Positions 26,172 to 36,500 of a DNA stretch of 64,000 nucleotides are shown here, one piece after another. The notes beneath the pieces were generated by a model. It had not been told where the DNA came from. It saw nothing but the letters and a program-made list of their open reading frames with translations, and made no database searches. How positions within the stretch are numbered: position 1 is the stretch's first letter; the number at the start of each line of letters is the position of its first letter. The position numbers and the translations under genes are program-made. This stretch comes from Myxococcales bacterium (lineage in GTDB: Bacteria > Myxococcota_A > Polyangia > Haliangiales > Haliangiaceae): the NCBI GenBank assembly GCA_016794525.1, contig JAEUJY010000062.1:186001-250000 (forward strand), written 5' to 3'.

Positions 26172-27263
26172 ATGGCCGCGAAGGAGCGCGCCCGAGGCTC
26201 GACGCCGCGCCGCCGACGCTCGCTGGCGTTCCTGCTGATGCTCGCGCTGCTCGCCGTCGGCTACGGCGGCGCCGGCGCGCAGTCGAGCGGTGGCGCGATG
26301 GGCGGGGGCGACTGGGGCGACAGCGCGCCGTCGCGTTCGAGCGGCGACGACTCATCGAGATCCGGATCGACCGACTACGACTACAGCGGCGGTTCGCGTT
26401 CGTCGTACGACGGCGGGGCTGGCTGTAGCCAGGGTGAGCAGAGCGACGACGGTAGTGGGGAGTGGATCCTGATCGCCATCGGGGGCGGCCTCCTGTTGCT
26501 GCTCGTGCGCTACATCATGGAGGAGCACGACCGGCGGGAGGGCCTCCTGCACACGCCGGCGCCCGACCTCTTCGACGTCACGGCGATCCGGATCGTCTTC
26601 GACGCGCGCGCCCGCGGCGCGGTCCAGGCGGCGCTCGATCGTCTGGGCGAGACCGCCGGGACGGGATCCGCGGCGGGGCGGGTGCAGATGCTGAACGAAG
26701 TGGCGATCCTGCTGCGGCGGCATCGCGCGGCGTGGGTCTACGGCGCCGTGGCCAACCACCCGATGACGACCAAGGACGAGGCGCGGGCCGCGTTCCATAC
26801 CCACGTGGCGACCGCGCGCGCGAGCTACCGCGACGAGACGATCCGCAACGTCGACGGCAAGGTCACGCGCGCCGACGCGCACGCCGTGGCCGCGCCGTCC
26901 GAGGGCCCGGGCCTCGTGATGGTGTCGGTGATGGTCGCCGCCGAACGCGAGCTCGTGACGGTGGATCGCCCCGGCGACGGGGAGGCGTTACGCCGTGCGC
27001 TCGAGGCGCTCTCGAGCCTCACGCCGAGCTCGCTGGTCGCCGTCGAGGTGGTGTGGACGCCGTCGGAGCCCGCCGATCGCATGACGTCCGCCGAAGTCGA
27101 GCGGCTGCTGGCCGGCACCGGCTACGCCAAGATCGACGGCGCCCTCGCGGGGGTGGCCGTCTGCGCGTTCTGTCAGGGGATCTACCCCGCCGAGGCGTTC
27201 ACGTGCGTTCACTGCGGCGCGCCGCCGCGCGGCGGGGTTGGCGCGAGCGAGAGCAGCCCGTGA
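26172..27263 (+). CDS. DUF1517-like membrane protein with C-terminal zinc-ribbon-like CxxC pairs
   Basis: 363 residues: Arg-rich N-terminus, signal or anchor helix (SLAFLLMLALLAVGYGG), and a low-complexity Gly/Ser/Asp region (about residues 38-90). A second helix follows (WILIAIGGGLLLLLV). The cytoplasmic or lumenal domain from about residue 135 has VFDARARGAVQAALDRLGE, then LNEVAILLRRHRAAWVYG. This matches the DUF1517 pattern seen in cyanobacterial and other membrane proteins. The last 40 residues add CAFCQG and CVHCGA, a likely metal-binding ribbon. The stop overlaps the next gene (GTGA). Function of the family is unknown. Confidence 0.6.
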   Translation: MAAKERARGSTPRRRRSLAFLLMLALLAVGYGGAGAQSSGGAMGGGDWGDSAPSRSSGDDSSRSGSTDYDYSGGSRSSYDGGAGCSQGEQSDDGSGEWILIAIGGGLLLLLVRYIMEEHDRREGLLHTPAPDLFDVTAIRIVFDARARGAVQAALDRLGETAGTGSAAGRVQMLNEVAILLRRHRAAWVYGAVANHPMTTKDEARAAFHTHVATARASYRDETIRNVDGKVTRADAHAVAAPSEGPGLVMVSVMVAAERELVTVDRPGDGEALRRALEALSSLTPSSLVAVEVVWTPSEPADRMTSAEVERLLAGTGYAKIDGALAGVAVCAFCQGIYPAEAFTCVHCGAPPRGGVGASESSP

Positions 27264-27925
27264 GGTCCGCGTCGGCCCCACGTGGTCGTCGCGGCCGGGC
27301 TCGGTGGATGCGTGCTGTGCTGGCGACCCTGCTGGCGATGACGTCGTGCGCGCGGCAGCACTACCACCTGCGGGTCGATGGTGGCTACCAAACGCTGGTG
27401 GAGGCCGAGCACGATGGAGGCCTCGGCGGCACCGTGGCGGCCGGCGTGCAGGCGTCGACAGGGCGCGTGCGGATCGCCGCGGAGGCGACAATCGCCGCGC
27501 GACCTGCGGCGACCGCCCCGATGCTGTCGGTCGAGGCCGACCTGTTCGGCCTGTGGACGGCGCGACGCTACGCGGAGGGCGCCGGGGGCGACTTCACGAT
27601 CGACGCCGCGGAGGGACTGGGCCTGACGACGCGGGTGTCGGCGGGCCCGGCATTCGGTGAGCACCGCTTGGTGAGCGAGGCAGCGCTCGGCGTCGCCTAC
27701 TACCAGCGCGAGCGGATCACCGACGCGCGGCCCGAGCGTCGGCCGCGCACGCAGATGTTCTGGTTGCTCGGCGCGGAGGTGTTCACGACGCGGATCGACG
27801 CGATCGGGCCGGCCGGGCACACCGATTGGATGATCGGTGGCCGGCTGTCGTGGACGATCCCGATCAACTTCCTCGACGCGGTCATCACCTATCGCGGCGC
27901 GCACCCGGCGAAGCGGCCGCCATGA
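27260..27925 (+). CDS. Putative lipoprotein / outer-membrane beta protein
   Basis: 221 residues from the GTG that overlaps the previous stop. An internal ATG at 27308 (MRAVLATLLAMTSC) would start directly at the signal and is a good alternative. The lipobox-like AMTSC suggests lipidation. The mature region alternates short amphipathic strands (GYQTLVEAEH, GVQASTGRVRIAAEATIA, MLSVEADLFGLW, FWLLGAEVFTTRIDAI). It ends in WTIPINFLDAVITYRGAH, the pattern of an outer-membrane beta-barrel or similar sheet protein. No family name can be given. Convergent with the next gene. Confidence 0.5.
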   Translation: MRSASAPRGRRGRARWMRAVLATLLAMTSCARQHYHLRVDGGYQTLVEAEHDGGLGGTVAAGVQASTGRVRIAAEATIAARPAATAPMLSVEADLFGLWTARRYAEGAGGDFTIDAAEGLGLTTRVSAGPAFGEHRLVSEAALGVAYYQRERITDARPERRPRTQMFWLLGAEVFTTRIDAIGPAGHTDWMIGGRLSWTIPINFLDAVITYRGAHPAKRPP

Positions 27926-27939
27926 GAGCGGGGGCGGCC
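27915..27939. terminator. Hairpin between convergent genes, possible terminator
   Basis: GGCCGCC and GGCGGCC form a perfect 7-bp stem across an 11-base loop, at the very 3' end of the + strand gene and 24 bp from the end of the convergent one. No T-run follows. Confidence 0.35.
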
Positions 27940-27962
27940 AACTTGAGCCGCGACATCTCAAA

Positions 27963-29687
27963 CTAGAAGGTGGCCCGCCTGATCGTGCCGTCGCTCGCGT
28001 CCGTCCAGACAACCGTGCGCGCCTCCATCGCGACCGCACGGGGGCGACCGCCGATGGCGAGCAGGCGTGCCGCTTTCTGAGGCTCGGCGAGCATCACGCG
28101 GCCGCCCGCTTCGGTCCAGGCGACGCTTCCGTCGGCGACGGCGATGGACACCGGCGACAGCGCGGGCAACCCGGAGTCCTGGACCCGCCCGGACCGCGTG
28201 TCGATGCGACGGATCCCGCTCCCGGTCGCCACCAGCAGGGCTGCCCCTTGCACAGCGAGCCCCCACGGGCGATCGAGGCCCTGAACGAAGACCTGTGGCC
28301 GGTTGCCGGCCAGCGTGAAGATCTCGCCGGTGGTGTAGCTCGACCAGAACGGCCGGTCACCCTCGACGACAAGTCCGTCGACGTTGTTCGAGAGCGCAGC
28401 CACCCGCGTAGGGGCACCGCCAGGTGGTAGCTGCCAGAGTTGTCGGGGCCAGCCGGCCACCCAGTAGAGTGAGCCGTCCTCTGCCAGCGCCGCGGAGGCG
28501 ACGTCTGCGTCCAGGGGCGCGAGCACGGCGCGGTCTTCGACCAAGGCGCCATCGTCTAGCCAGTACGTGTGTCCGTCGCGAAGGAACACACTGGCGTCGG
28601 AGGCCTGCTCGCGTCGGCGCCGCAGCACGTGGGCGCGGGAAGGCGCGAGCGGTGGAAGGCCGATCGCACAGCCGCGATCCTCGCTGCGCACGTCGACGAC
28701 GTGCCAACCCAGCGACGCGTCGTCGCTCAACTCGATGATCGCCTCGCGGTCCGCCGCGATCCAGCTCGCCGGAGCTTCGCCGTTGCAATCGACGTCCGTC
28801 GACGCCCCGGTCAGCGTGGCCGCCGCGGAGTCACCGACGATCCGGACGTCCTTGACCACGTTGTCGCGAGAGCAGAGCCGCCGATCGCGCCGACCCCGAG
28901 CGCCGTCGCGGCACCACCGGTCCAGGGCCTCGAGCCAGGGCGACGTTGGCGTCGCGGTCGCCGTAGCCGCCCGCGGGTCGACGCGGCCCTCGAACGTGCG
29001 CAGCGGACCACCCACCGAGGCCCCGAACTCGCCGAGCGGCTCGGCCCACGCGAACCTCAAGGCGCCGCCACCACGAATCGCGACGTCGATCATCTGGCTG
29101 CGATCGAACAGCACCTGCCACCGGGCTCCCCTCGGCCGGACCACCCGCAACGTCGAGATCCGGGCTTGCGTCTCCCACCGCGTGCCGAGCACCGCGAACA
29201 CGTCCGGGGCGAGCATGCTGAACGCGACGTGCTCGCCGTCGTTCATCGGGAGTTCGTCGGTGATGGCCCATCGGCCGGCGGCCTGCTCCGCGAGGAGCCA
29301 GAGGCGTCCGCCCGCCGCGAGCGCCCCGCACTCGTATGCAGCAGCCACCGCCCGGCGAGCTGGGGCGAGGTCGAGGACGCGCACCTCGAGGCCGGCGTCA
29401 CGCCGCTTCGCCGCGTGGAAGGCGCTCGCGATGCGATCGTCGACGCGCGCCGCCGGGTTGGCGCGGATCGCCGTGTCGAGCGTCGTGCGTGCCCAGGTCC
29501 AAACGTCCGGCACCTCGTCCGACACATCACCGCACGGTCTGGATGCTCGCTGCGCGTCAGGCGGCGTCGCGTCGTCGATCGCGGTCTCGGCCTGCTGCTC
29601 CGCCGGCCGCCCGCCCTTACATGCGAGCACGAAGGTCGCGATACAGGTGAGCCCTGCGGCGCCTAGCGCGGAGCGCTTGCAGGTCAC
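27963..29687 (-). CDS. Lipoprotein with C-terminal beta-propeller-like repeats
   Basis: 574 residues from a GTG start. Signal MTCKRSALGAAGLTCIATFVLAC contains lipobox VLAC. The N-terminal half is a novel domain with several Cys. From about residue 345 the sequence shows repeated blade-like units (TYWLDDGALVEDRAVL, SLYWVAGWPRQLWQLPPGG, RPFWSSYTTGEIFTLAG, LLVATGSGIRRIDTRSG, VAWTEAGGRVMLAEPQ, VVWTDASDGTIRRATF). These are typical of a six-bladed NHL/YVTN-like propeller. Comparable proteins are numerous in myxobacterial envelopes. Ligand or partner unknown. Confidence 0.6.
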   Translation of the reverse strand: MTCKRSALGAAGLTCIATFVLACKGGRPAEQQAETAIDDATPPDAQRASRPCGDVSDEVPDVWTWARTTLDTAIRANPAARVDDRIASAFHAAKRRDAGLEVRVLDLAPARRAVAAAYECGALAAGGRLWLLAEQAAGRWAITDELPMNDGEHVAFSMLAPDVFAVLGTRWETQARISTLRVVRPRGARWQVLFDRSQMIDVAIRGGGALRFAWAEPLGEFGASVGGPLRTFEGRVDPRAATATATPTSPWLEALDRWCRDGARGRRDRRLCSRDNVVKDVRIVGDSAAATLTGASTDVDCNGEAPASWIAADREAIIELSDDASLGWHVVDVRSEDRGCAIGLPPLAPSRAHVLRRRREQASDASVFLRDGHTYWLDDGALVEDRAVLAPLDADVASAALAEDGSLYWVAGWPRQLWQLPPGGAPTRVAALSNNVDGLVVEGDRPFWSSYTTGEIFTLAGNRPQVFVQGLDRPWGLAVQGAALLVATGSGIRRIDTRSGRVQDSGLPALSPVSIAVADGSVAWTEAGGRVMLAEPQKAARLLAIGGRPRAVAMEARTVVWTDASDGTIRRATF

Positions 29688-29976
29688 GCCGTCAGCCTGG
29701 CCCCGGGCCCGCCGCCTTGAGCGGGAGGCGGGCTGTCGTGGCGGCGATGATCAGGCAGATCGCGCTCAGCGAGACCATGCCCGTGTACGACGCGGTCATG
29801 CCGCCGCTATCGACCACCAGCGCCGCCGGTTGCTCACCGGCGCGCACACCCCGCCCCAGACCTCCCCGCGAACCTGCCCGCTCGCCTCAGATCGGCTCGG
29901 CTGATACGTTCCGCTGCGGAATGAAATCGCCGATCTAAGATGCGAGAATCACTATCGATTGGCAGAATCGCACTCT

Positions 29977-30010
29977 AGAGGTCTGGGGTTCGATCCCCCA
30001 TGGCTCCACC
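29977..30010 (+). other. tRNA-Ala 3'-end remnant, probable attachment-site footprint
   Basis: AGAGGTC is followed by T stem TGGGG, loop TTCGATC, stem CCCCA (29984-30000), acceptor strand TGGCTCC (30001-30007), discriminator A and CC. The acceptor and T arm match tRNA-Ala. The T arm is perfectly paired, but no GGGGCCA-like 5' acceptor strand, D arm or anticodon arm lies upstream, so this is only the last ~34 nt. Such remnants arise when an element integrates into a tRNA 3' end. tmRNA shares similar 3' ends and is the alternative. Confidence 0.65.
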
Positions 30011-30023
30011 GGAAAACGTCAAG

Positions 30024-30049
30024 GGTCCCGCAGAGATGCGGGGCCTTTT
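30024..30049 (+). terminator. Rho-independent terminator of the original tRNA
   Basis: GGTCCCGCA pairs with TGCGGGGCC (9 bp including one G-U) around a GAGA loop and is followed by TTTT. It sits 13 nt after the tRNA remnant. It would end the transcript of the intact tRNA gene and supports this being the native downstream flank. Confidence 0.75.
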
Positions 30050-30563
30050 GGCGTTTCGGGGGGTACGGTCCAAGCCGGCTCGTCCCGGAGATGGCAACGC
30101 TCGGCGCCCTCGAGACGCGGGTGGGGCGTGAGTCGATGCTGTACGGGGGTCAGCGGAATCGCTGAACTCACGGTCCGTTCAGCGGAAAACGCCAGAATGG
30201 CGTCGTACGAGGAGTCGCTCCGGCCCCTTTCCGCCAGCTGCGAGGTGCCCGCGCAGTGGCGTATGAATCGTAGCGAAAACCACAATCGTACGTTGTAGTT
30301 GCGATACATCCAGAGATCGCGTAGCGTCCACTAGCGATGTTGGTTGGAGCCGCGGGTTTCCCGCAGCGAGACGAAGGTGAGACGGCGATGGCATGCGGTC
30401 CGGCCACTGATCGGGTTCATCGGAATTGCCGACTCCACGGCAAGAGATCCCATCGGTTGCACTCCACGGCGCGACTTGGCGAGCAACCGCTCCTCAGCCC
30501 GGTCGATAGCGGCGACATGAGTCCCTCCACCGCCGCGTCGGACGCCTGCCGCCGAGGTGGCCG
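30050..30563. other. Gene-free 514-bp interval with several short hairpins
   Basis: I see no convincing gene. GC content is lower than the flanks. Small perfect hairpins are present: TCAGCG-GAAT-CGCTGA at 30150-30165, ACGCCA-GAA-TGGCGT at 30189-30203, and GCGGG-TTT-CCCGC near 30349. TCAGCGGAA occurs twice (30150, 30179). The cluster may hold a promoter, a recombination region beside the tRNA remnant, or decayed DNA. It precedes the giant gene, whose promoter should lie here. Confidence 0.4.
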
Positions 30564-33500
30564 GTGAGCTTCGCCTACGACGGCGGGCAACAGACGCACA
30601 GCCGGGGCGCGGCCACCCGGCGGGACGACGCGCCGCCGGAGTGGACGCCAGACGAGCGCGCGGCCCACGCCAAGAACACCGCGAGCAACGTGACCCGCGC
30701 CGCGGCCGAGGTGGCAGCGGCGTGCGCTCGGATGCAGGCAGCCATCGAGCCCGCCGCTCAGGCTGCGGCGAAGAAGGAGGCGGGCCTCGCCCTCGAGTCC
30801 TTGCGCGCGGCAGCCACGGCCGCGGCGGCCGCACTCAGCCAGGCGGCCGATCCCGAGGTCGTCGCTGTGCTCAAGGGCGCGAGCGACCAGCTCGAGGCGG
30901 CCGACGCGGAGGTCAAGGCGCTGCCCGAGCCAGCCGCACCCTCGAGCGCCGAGGCTGCCGGCGTGCGGCGCTTCGCGGCGGCGCTACCGCCCGCCGATGG
31001 TCCCCGACCTCACGACAGCCCGGAGCTCGTCCAGCGGCTGAAGCGCATCATCGACCACGAGCTGGTGCACGGCGATCTCGATCCGCTCAAGGCGGCGCTC
31101 GCCGAGGGTGGCGAGCTGTGGCCACAGGTCGCTCGGCTCCCCGAGAAGCTGCGGCAGCTGCTGAGCGAGCGGCTCGCCGCCGTGCGGCCGCGCCTCCTCA
31201 CGGAGCGCATCGATCGAGAGAAGGCCGCCAAGCGACGTCCTGCTGCGGCCGAGTCGGCCGACGTCGCCGCCGACGGCGCGGCGCCTGCGCACGATGGCTC
31301 TGCCGCGGCGGACGCCCCGGTCGCCGACGTCCGCGATCCCGTGCACGCCCTCGCAGCGACGGCCAGCGCGCAGCTCGGCATCGCCCCGCGCCTCGAGGTC
31401 GGCGAGGCCGGCCGCGCCGCGACCGAGGCCCGCGGAGCCCGCGGCGTCGCCCACGGCGACGCGATCGCGATCCACCCCGACGTCGACGCGACGACGGCAG
31501 CCGGCAAGCAGGTCGTCCTCCACGAGCACCTCCACCAGGCCCAGGCGCAGCTCCCTGCCGAACAAGATGGCGGCCGCGACGCCGCGGAGCTGGAGGCCGA
31601 CGAGCTAGCGAGCGCCGCGGCGAACGGCGGCGCGCTGACGCGTCCCACCCGACACATCGATCTGTCGCGGCCCGCGGGCGACGACGATGCCAAGCGCGCG
31701 CGCGACCAAGGTCCTCACAGCGAGGCCGCCGAGGCGCGGGTCGACGCCGCCCTCGCCGCGGCAGCGCGCGACGGCCAGACGGTCACGTCGCGGGTGTACC
31801 TGCGCGGTCACCTGTCCGAGCGCGTGCTCCCGGCGATCGCGCGCTTCCTCGCCGACAAGCGCTACCCGCTGCCCGAGCGTCTACGCTACGTCGACTCCGA
31901 CCGCGGCGTCGGCGCCGAGGCGGTCCGCCTGATCACCGAGGTCCATGGCGGCGATCCGTTCTACGCGCTGCCGCAGATCCTGGAGCGCGTCGGGGTCGAC
32001 GTGTGGGCGATCATCGATGCGCACAGGAAGGCCCCTGCGCCCCGCACGTACGGCGACGTCATGGCGGGCGCCGCGCCGACGGACAGCACCGACCTGTCCG
32101 CGGGCAAGCGCGGCGGGCCGGGCTGGGTCGACGGCATCGGCACCGGCATCGCTGAGGGGTTCCATCGTGCCGTCACCGAGTCGGTTGCGCGCCTCGGCGA
32201 ACGTTACGTCGCAGCCTACGACAGCAACGGCAAGGACGCCGCCGAGAGCCACGGCCTTCGGCAGAACCTCGCCGTCGCATACCATCACCTGCGCCCGGTG
32301 GTCGCGATCGATCGGGTCGTGGCCCGCGTGATGGTCGACGACCTCGTGCGCGTGGATCCGGCAGCGAAGTCCGCGCCCGCCAAGGACAAGCCCGCGGACG
32401 AGCCGACGGCTGCGCCGCCCACCGTCACCAGCGCGGCGCAGCGCGTGGCCGAGGACGCCGGGCAGGTGGACATGGCGCTCGCGCTCGACCGGCGCGGCCC
32501 CGGGGGGCTGCATATGCCCCCGAAGGAGATCCACGCGCTCCGGCGATCCCTCGGCGATCTCGCCGACACGCTCCATGATCACGGGCGCCAGGATCGCGAC
32601 GAGGTCAAGGAGCTCGACGTGGCCCGCGCCAAGGTCGAGGCCGTGCAGCGCCAGCTCGCCGCTCGCTACGGCGCGCGCAACGCCGAGGTTCTCTCGCTGG
32701 CAGCGGCGGTTGGCCTCGTCTGGGCTGCCGCGCGAGCGAACCAGGCGACAGACGCGCCCGACACACAGGACGAGCGCGACGCGCTCGCCTCGGTGGCCCG
32801 CGAGTCACTCGCCATGCTCGAAGGCGCACGATCGATGATCGAACAGGCGCAGGGCCAGGTGCCCGGCGTGTACGTCTTCTCCAAGCCGATCATGCCGGCG
32901 ATCACGACGACGCGGCAGTGGGTCACCGACCTCGCCGGCGGCCAGGACGCCGCGGCGGCGACGCGGCTGGCCAGCGCGATCCGGATCCAGGAGCAGTTCG
33001 TCGCCACCGTCGTCGCCGAGCTGACCGCCGTCTTCGGCGAGCCGCCCACAGCGACCTGGGCCGCGACTGTCAACGCCTACGCGGAGGTGCTCGGGCAGTC
33101 GAGCGAGTCGCCTGATCACAGCGCGCTTGCGCTTGAGCGGGCGCGACGGATGCGCCGTCGCCTCAAGCTCGACATGGCCGCCGCCTTCATCGACGGGGGC
33201 AACGAGGCCGCCGGCCAGGTCCGCGATCTCGACGGCAAGGAGGGCGACGCGGCGACCGCCGAGCAGCGCGCGCTGATGGCGCGACGCGACCAATACGAGG
33301 AGCAGATCGCTGCGGGTGGCGTGGTCCCGCAGGCCGCGCTCGACGACCTGGCGCTCGACGCGCGGGAGCAGGCGTTCGATCATCGGCTCGAGGTGCTCGA
33401 CCAGATGGCGAAGAAGGTCCGCGGCGCCGCGGCCGACCTGCAGGAGCTCCACGTGACGCGCGGCCTGGCGCTGTGGGCGCTGCAGAAGAAGCTCCTGGCG

Positions 33501-36500
33501 GGCGTGGTGCCCAGGTGCGACGCGCTGGTCGCGTCCCTCGCAGAGGTCGAGCGCACGACGCTCGCAGCGCGCACCAAGGCCGGCAAGGCCGCCAGCCCGG
33601 ACAAGGGCAACGCGCGGCGCACGGCGGCAGCAGACGCCGCGGAGGTCCAGCTCAAGGCCGCGCTGCGCGACGGCCACTACCAGGCGACGCTCGACGAGGC
33701 CCGGAGCAAGCTCGACGACGCGCAGCTCGTCGACACGATCGCCATGCTGGCCGAGTTGATCGCCATGACCCTGGTCGGCAACATGGCGGCGACCGCGACC
33801 AGCGGCATGGCGCGCGGCATGGTCATCGCGCGCGCCAGCGCCAACGCCGAGCGCGCGGCCGCCGCGATGGAGGCCGCCGGTACCGCGCGCCAGCTCGCGC
33901 TCGCCGAGCAGGCCGGCACGATGCTGCGCGCGGAGGGGCTGGCGGCCCGCATCGGCGGCGCGGCCGGGTTGGCCGCCGAGGGCGTCGTGAACTCCCTCGG
34001 CCAGAAGCTCCAGGGCGACGACTCGTCGCTGGCGTCGCTGATCGTCGTGAACATCGGCACCAGCGCTGCGCTCGAGCGCCTGGTCGGCGCGCTCACCACA
34101 CTTCGCCATGCCGAGCAGGCGGGCGCCGACGCGGTCGCCGAGGTCCGCAAGCTGCGGCTCGCTGCGCGGAAGGGGGGCGCGATGGCGAAGGCCGCGGCGA
34201 CCCTCGGGGCCGAGGTAGTCATGGCGGCGGCGGTCGATCACGCGCTCAGCAAGATGGTCGGACGCGCCAGCAACCCACCGTCGGATCAGACCGTCGCCGA
34301 GTGGCTCATGCAGGGCGCCATGATGGCGGTCGGCAAGCACATGAGCCGGAACGTCGACGCGATCGCGCACTCGCTCGAGGCGCTCGACCTGAAGGCCACG
34401 GGTGCCGGCGCTGACATCTATGCGCGCGCCACTGGCCTCGCGCGCCAGTCTCGCGAGATGTCGGCCGGGAAGGGCGCCGCCAACGGCGGGGACGTGCTCG
34501 AGCACTACATCCAGCTGCTCAGCGACCAGACCCGGCTGCTGAACCAGGAGATGGTCGAGGCCGTCGACCACAACGACGACAAGCGCCGCGCGCAGATCGT
34601 CAAGGCACTCCGCGACGCCAACCGCGCCAGCGGACAGGTCCGCGACTTCGCGCAGGACTCGATCGAGGGTACGACGACGGACGGTACGCCGGACCGCCCC
34701 GCCGCGGCGCAACCGGACCGCGTGGAGAGTGATGACAGGCCCGCCCGCGACGACGCCGCGCCGTCGAAACGCACCCAGGCCACGCGCGGCGAAGGCGCCG
34801 ACGAGGAGGCCCCGCTTCCGCGAACGCGCCCGGATCGCGACCCGCTGTCGCCCGAGGGGTTGGCCGAGAACGCGGCTGCCATCGCACGGGGAGAACCGGG
34901 CTACAACGAGGTGGTCGGCTACGTTCCCAGTCAGGACGCCGGCCTCGAGTTGATGCAACGACTGATGCGCGGCGACCCGACCGCGCTTGCCGAGGTTGGC
35001 TTCCACCGAGAGGGCAAGTTCGACCCGGCCAGCCGCGAATGGGGCCTCGGGAAGCTCGGCAACAAGTACGTGCTCATCGCCGGCGAGCACTCCACCGTCG
35101 ACTGGACCGTCGTGGAGGGCGTGGAGCCCATCGGGCACTCGCACCCCCGGGATCGCTTCCGCGTCAACGCTCAGGGCAATCGGGTCCTCGACGTGACGAC
35201 GATGACCGCCAAGCTCGACAAGACGAAGAACCTGGATGCTGCGCTGTTCTTCTCGTCGCCAGCGGACATCGCCTTCCTCGCGACGCGGCGCGTGGGGCGT
35301 CACGACATTGCGCTTCCGTACGAGCACGCCGGCGGTTCGTCGGTTGTTCTCGCTTCCGCCACCCCGTCGGGGCGTCCGCCTGTGACATTAGTGCTCGAGA
35401 ACGCGACCTTTGTCGGAACGCAGATCAGCGACGGCGCGATGCGCTACCGAACGAAGGCGCGACTCGAAGCCAACGGCGAAGCGTTCTGGCACGGAACCAT
35501 CGATGCGGTGATCCCCCACGGGCAAGACGGGCACCTCGAGTTTGATGCGCCCGATGTGCCTGTTCTGCGCGGTGGCCAACCTGTCCCGGCGACGGCCAGG
35601 ACGCACGCCGCCACGCCGCCTGACGGCGACAATGGCGAGGGTCCGACTCGGCCCGTGGGCTCGCTTCCCGACGGAACCTCGTCCCCAGCCGAGCGAAGGC
35701 CTAGCGGAGACGTCGATAGAAGCACGCCCGCGCCAAGCAATGACGGTGCGCTGTCGGCGGCCGATCGCGTGGAGGGCTGGCTTGGCACGATCGACCCACG
35801 CCGCAGCGCGCGACTACGAGCCGCGGGCCACGTCGACGCACTGGGCAAAGCACCGGCAGTCATCGGCTTCTTGGTCCGCCCAGGTGAGGAGAATACCGGA
35901 CCATTTGAAGCATGGGTCGCCAATTCGAAGGTGTCGCCTGCAGACGCCATCATGGCGCTTGACCACCTCTTGACGCAGGCTCCAGCGCTAACGGGCGACG
36001 AACTCAACGCACTTGCGCGGGCTTTGCGCGGAGATCTACGTACTCCACAGTCGCGACCAAGCTCACGCGCCGAGTTTGTCGATGCCGTGGCACGCCTCGC
36101 AGGTATGCCATCGTATGTGAATGCGCCGGCACGCGCGGCCAACGACTTGCGCGCCCTCGTCGGTGACAACGTCGAGTTGCCCGTGGCACTGGCGGAACTC
36201 TCGCGGTCATCAGGTGATCTTTCGCTCGGAGAAGCCACGATCGCAGGTTCTGGTGCCTTGGGGCCTGATATCTCACTCTCTCTCGGTGACGGTGGGCGAG
36301 TTGGTCGGGAGATGGTCGCAACGACCCCCGACGTCCCGGCGAATGCGTCCACAGACAGCGCACGTGCGGCCCTAGAGAACAGCCTTGTCAATAACCTCGC
36401 GTCGAAGTTCGTTGACTACGCGCGGCCAGCGGTCAACGCCACCGTGCGCGAGATCGCCGTGCAGGTTCGGCGTTCCGCACACGGCTACGTGTTCGACTCA

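Noticed and set aside
29977-30010. Intact tRNA gene
   Set aside because: Only the T arm and 3' acceptor strand are present; no 5' acceptor strand, D arm or anticodon arm could be found upstream.
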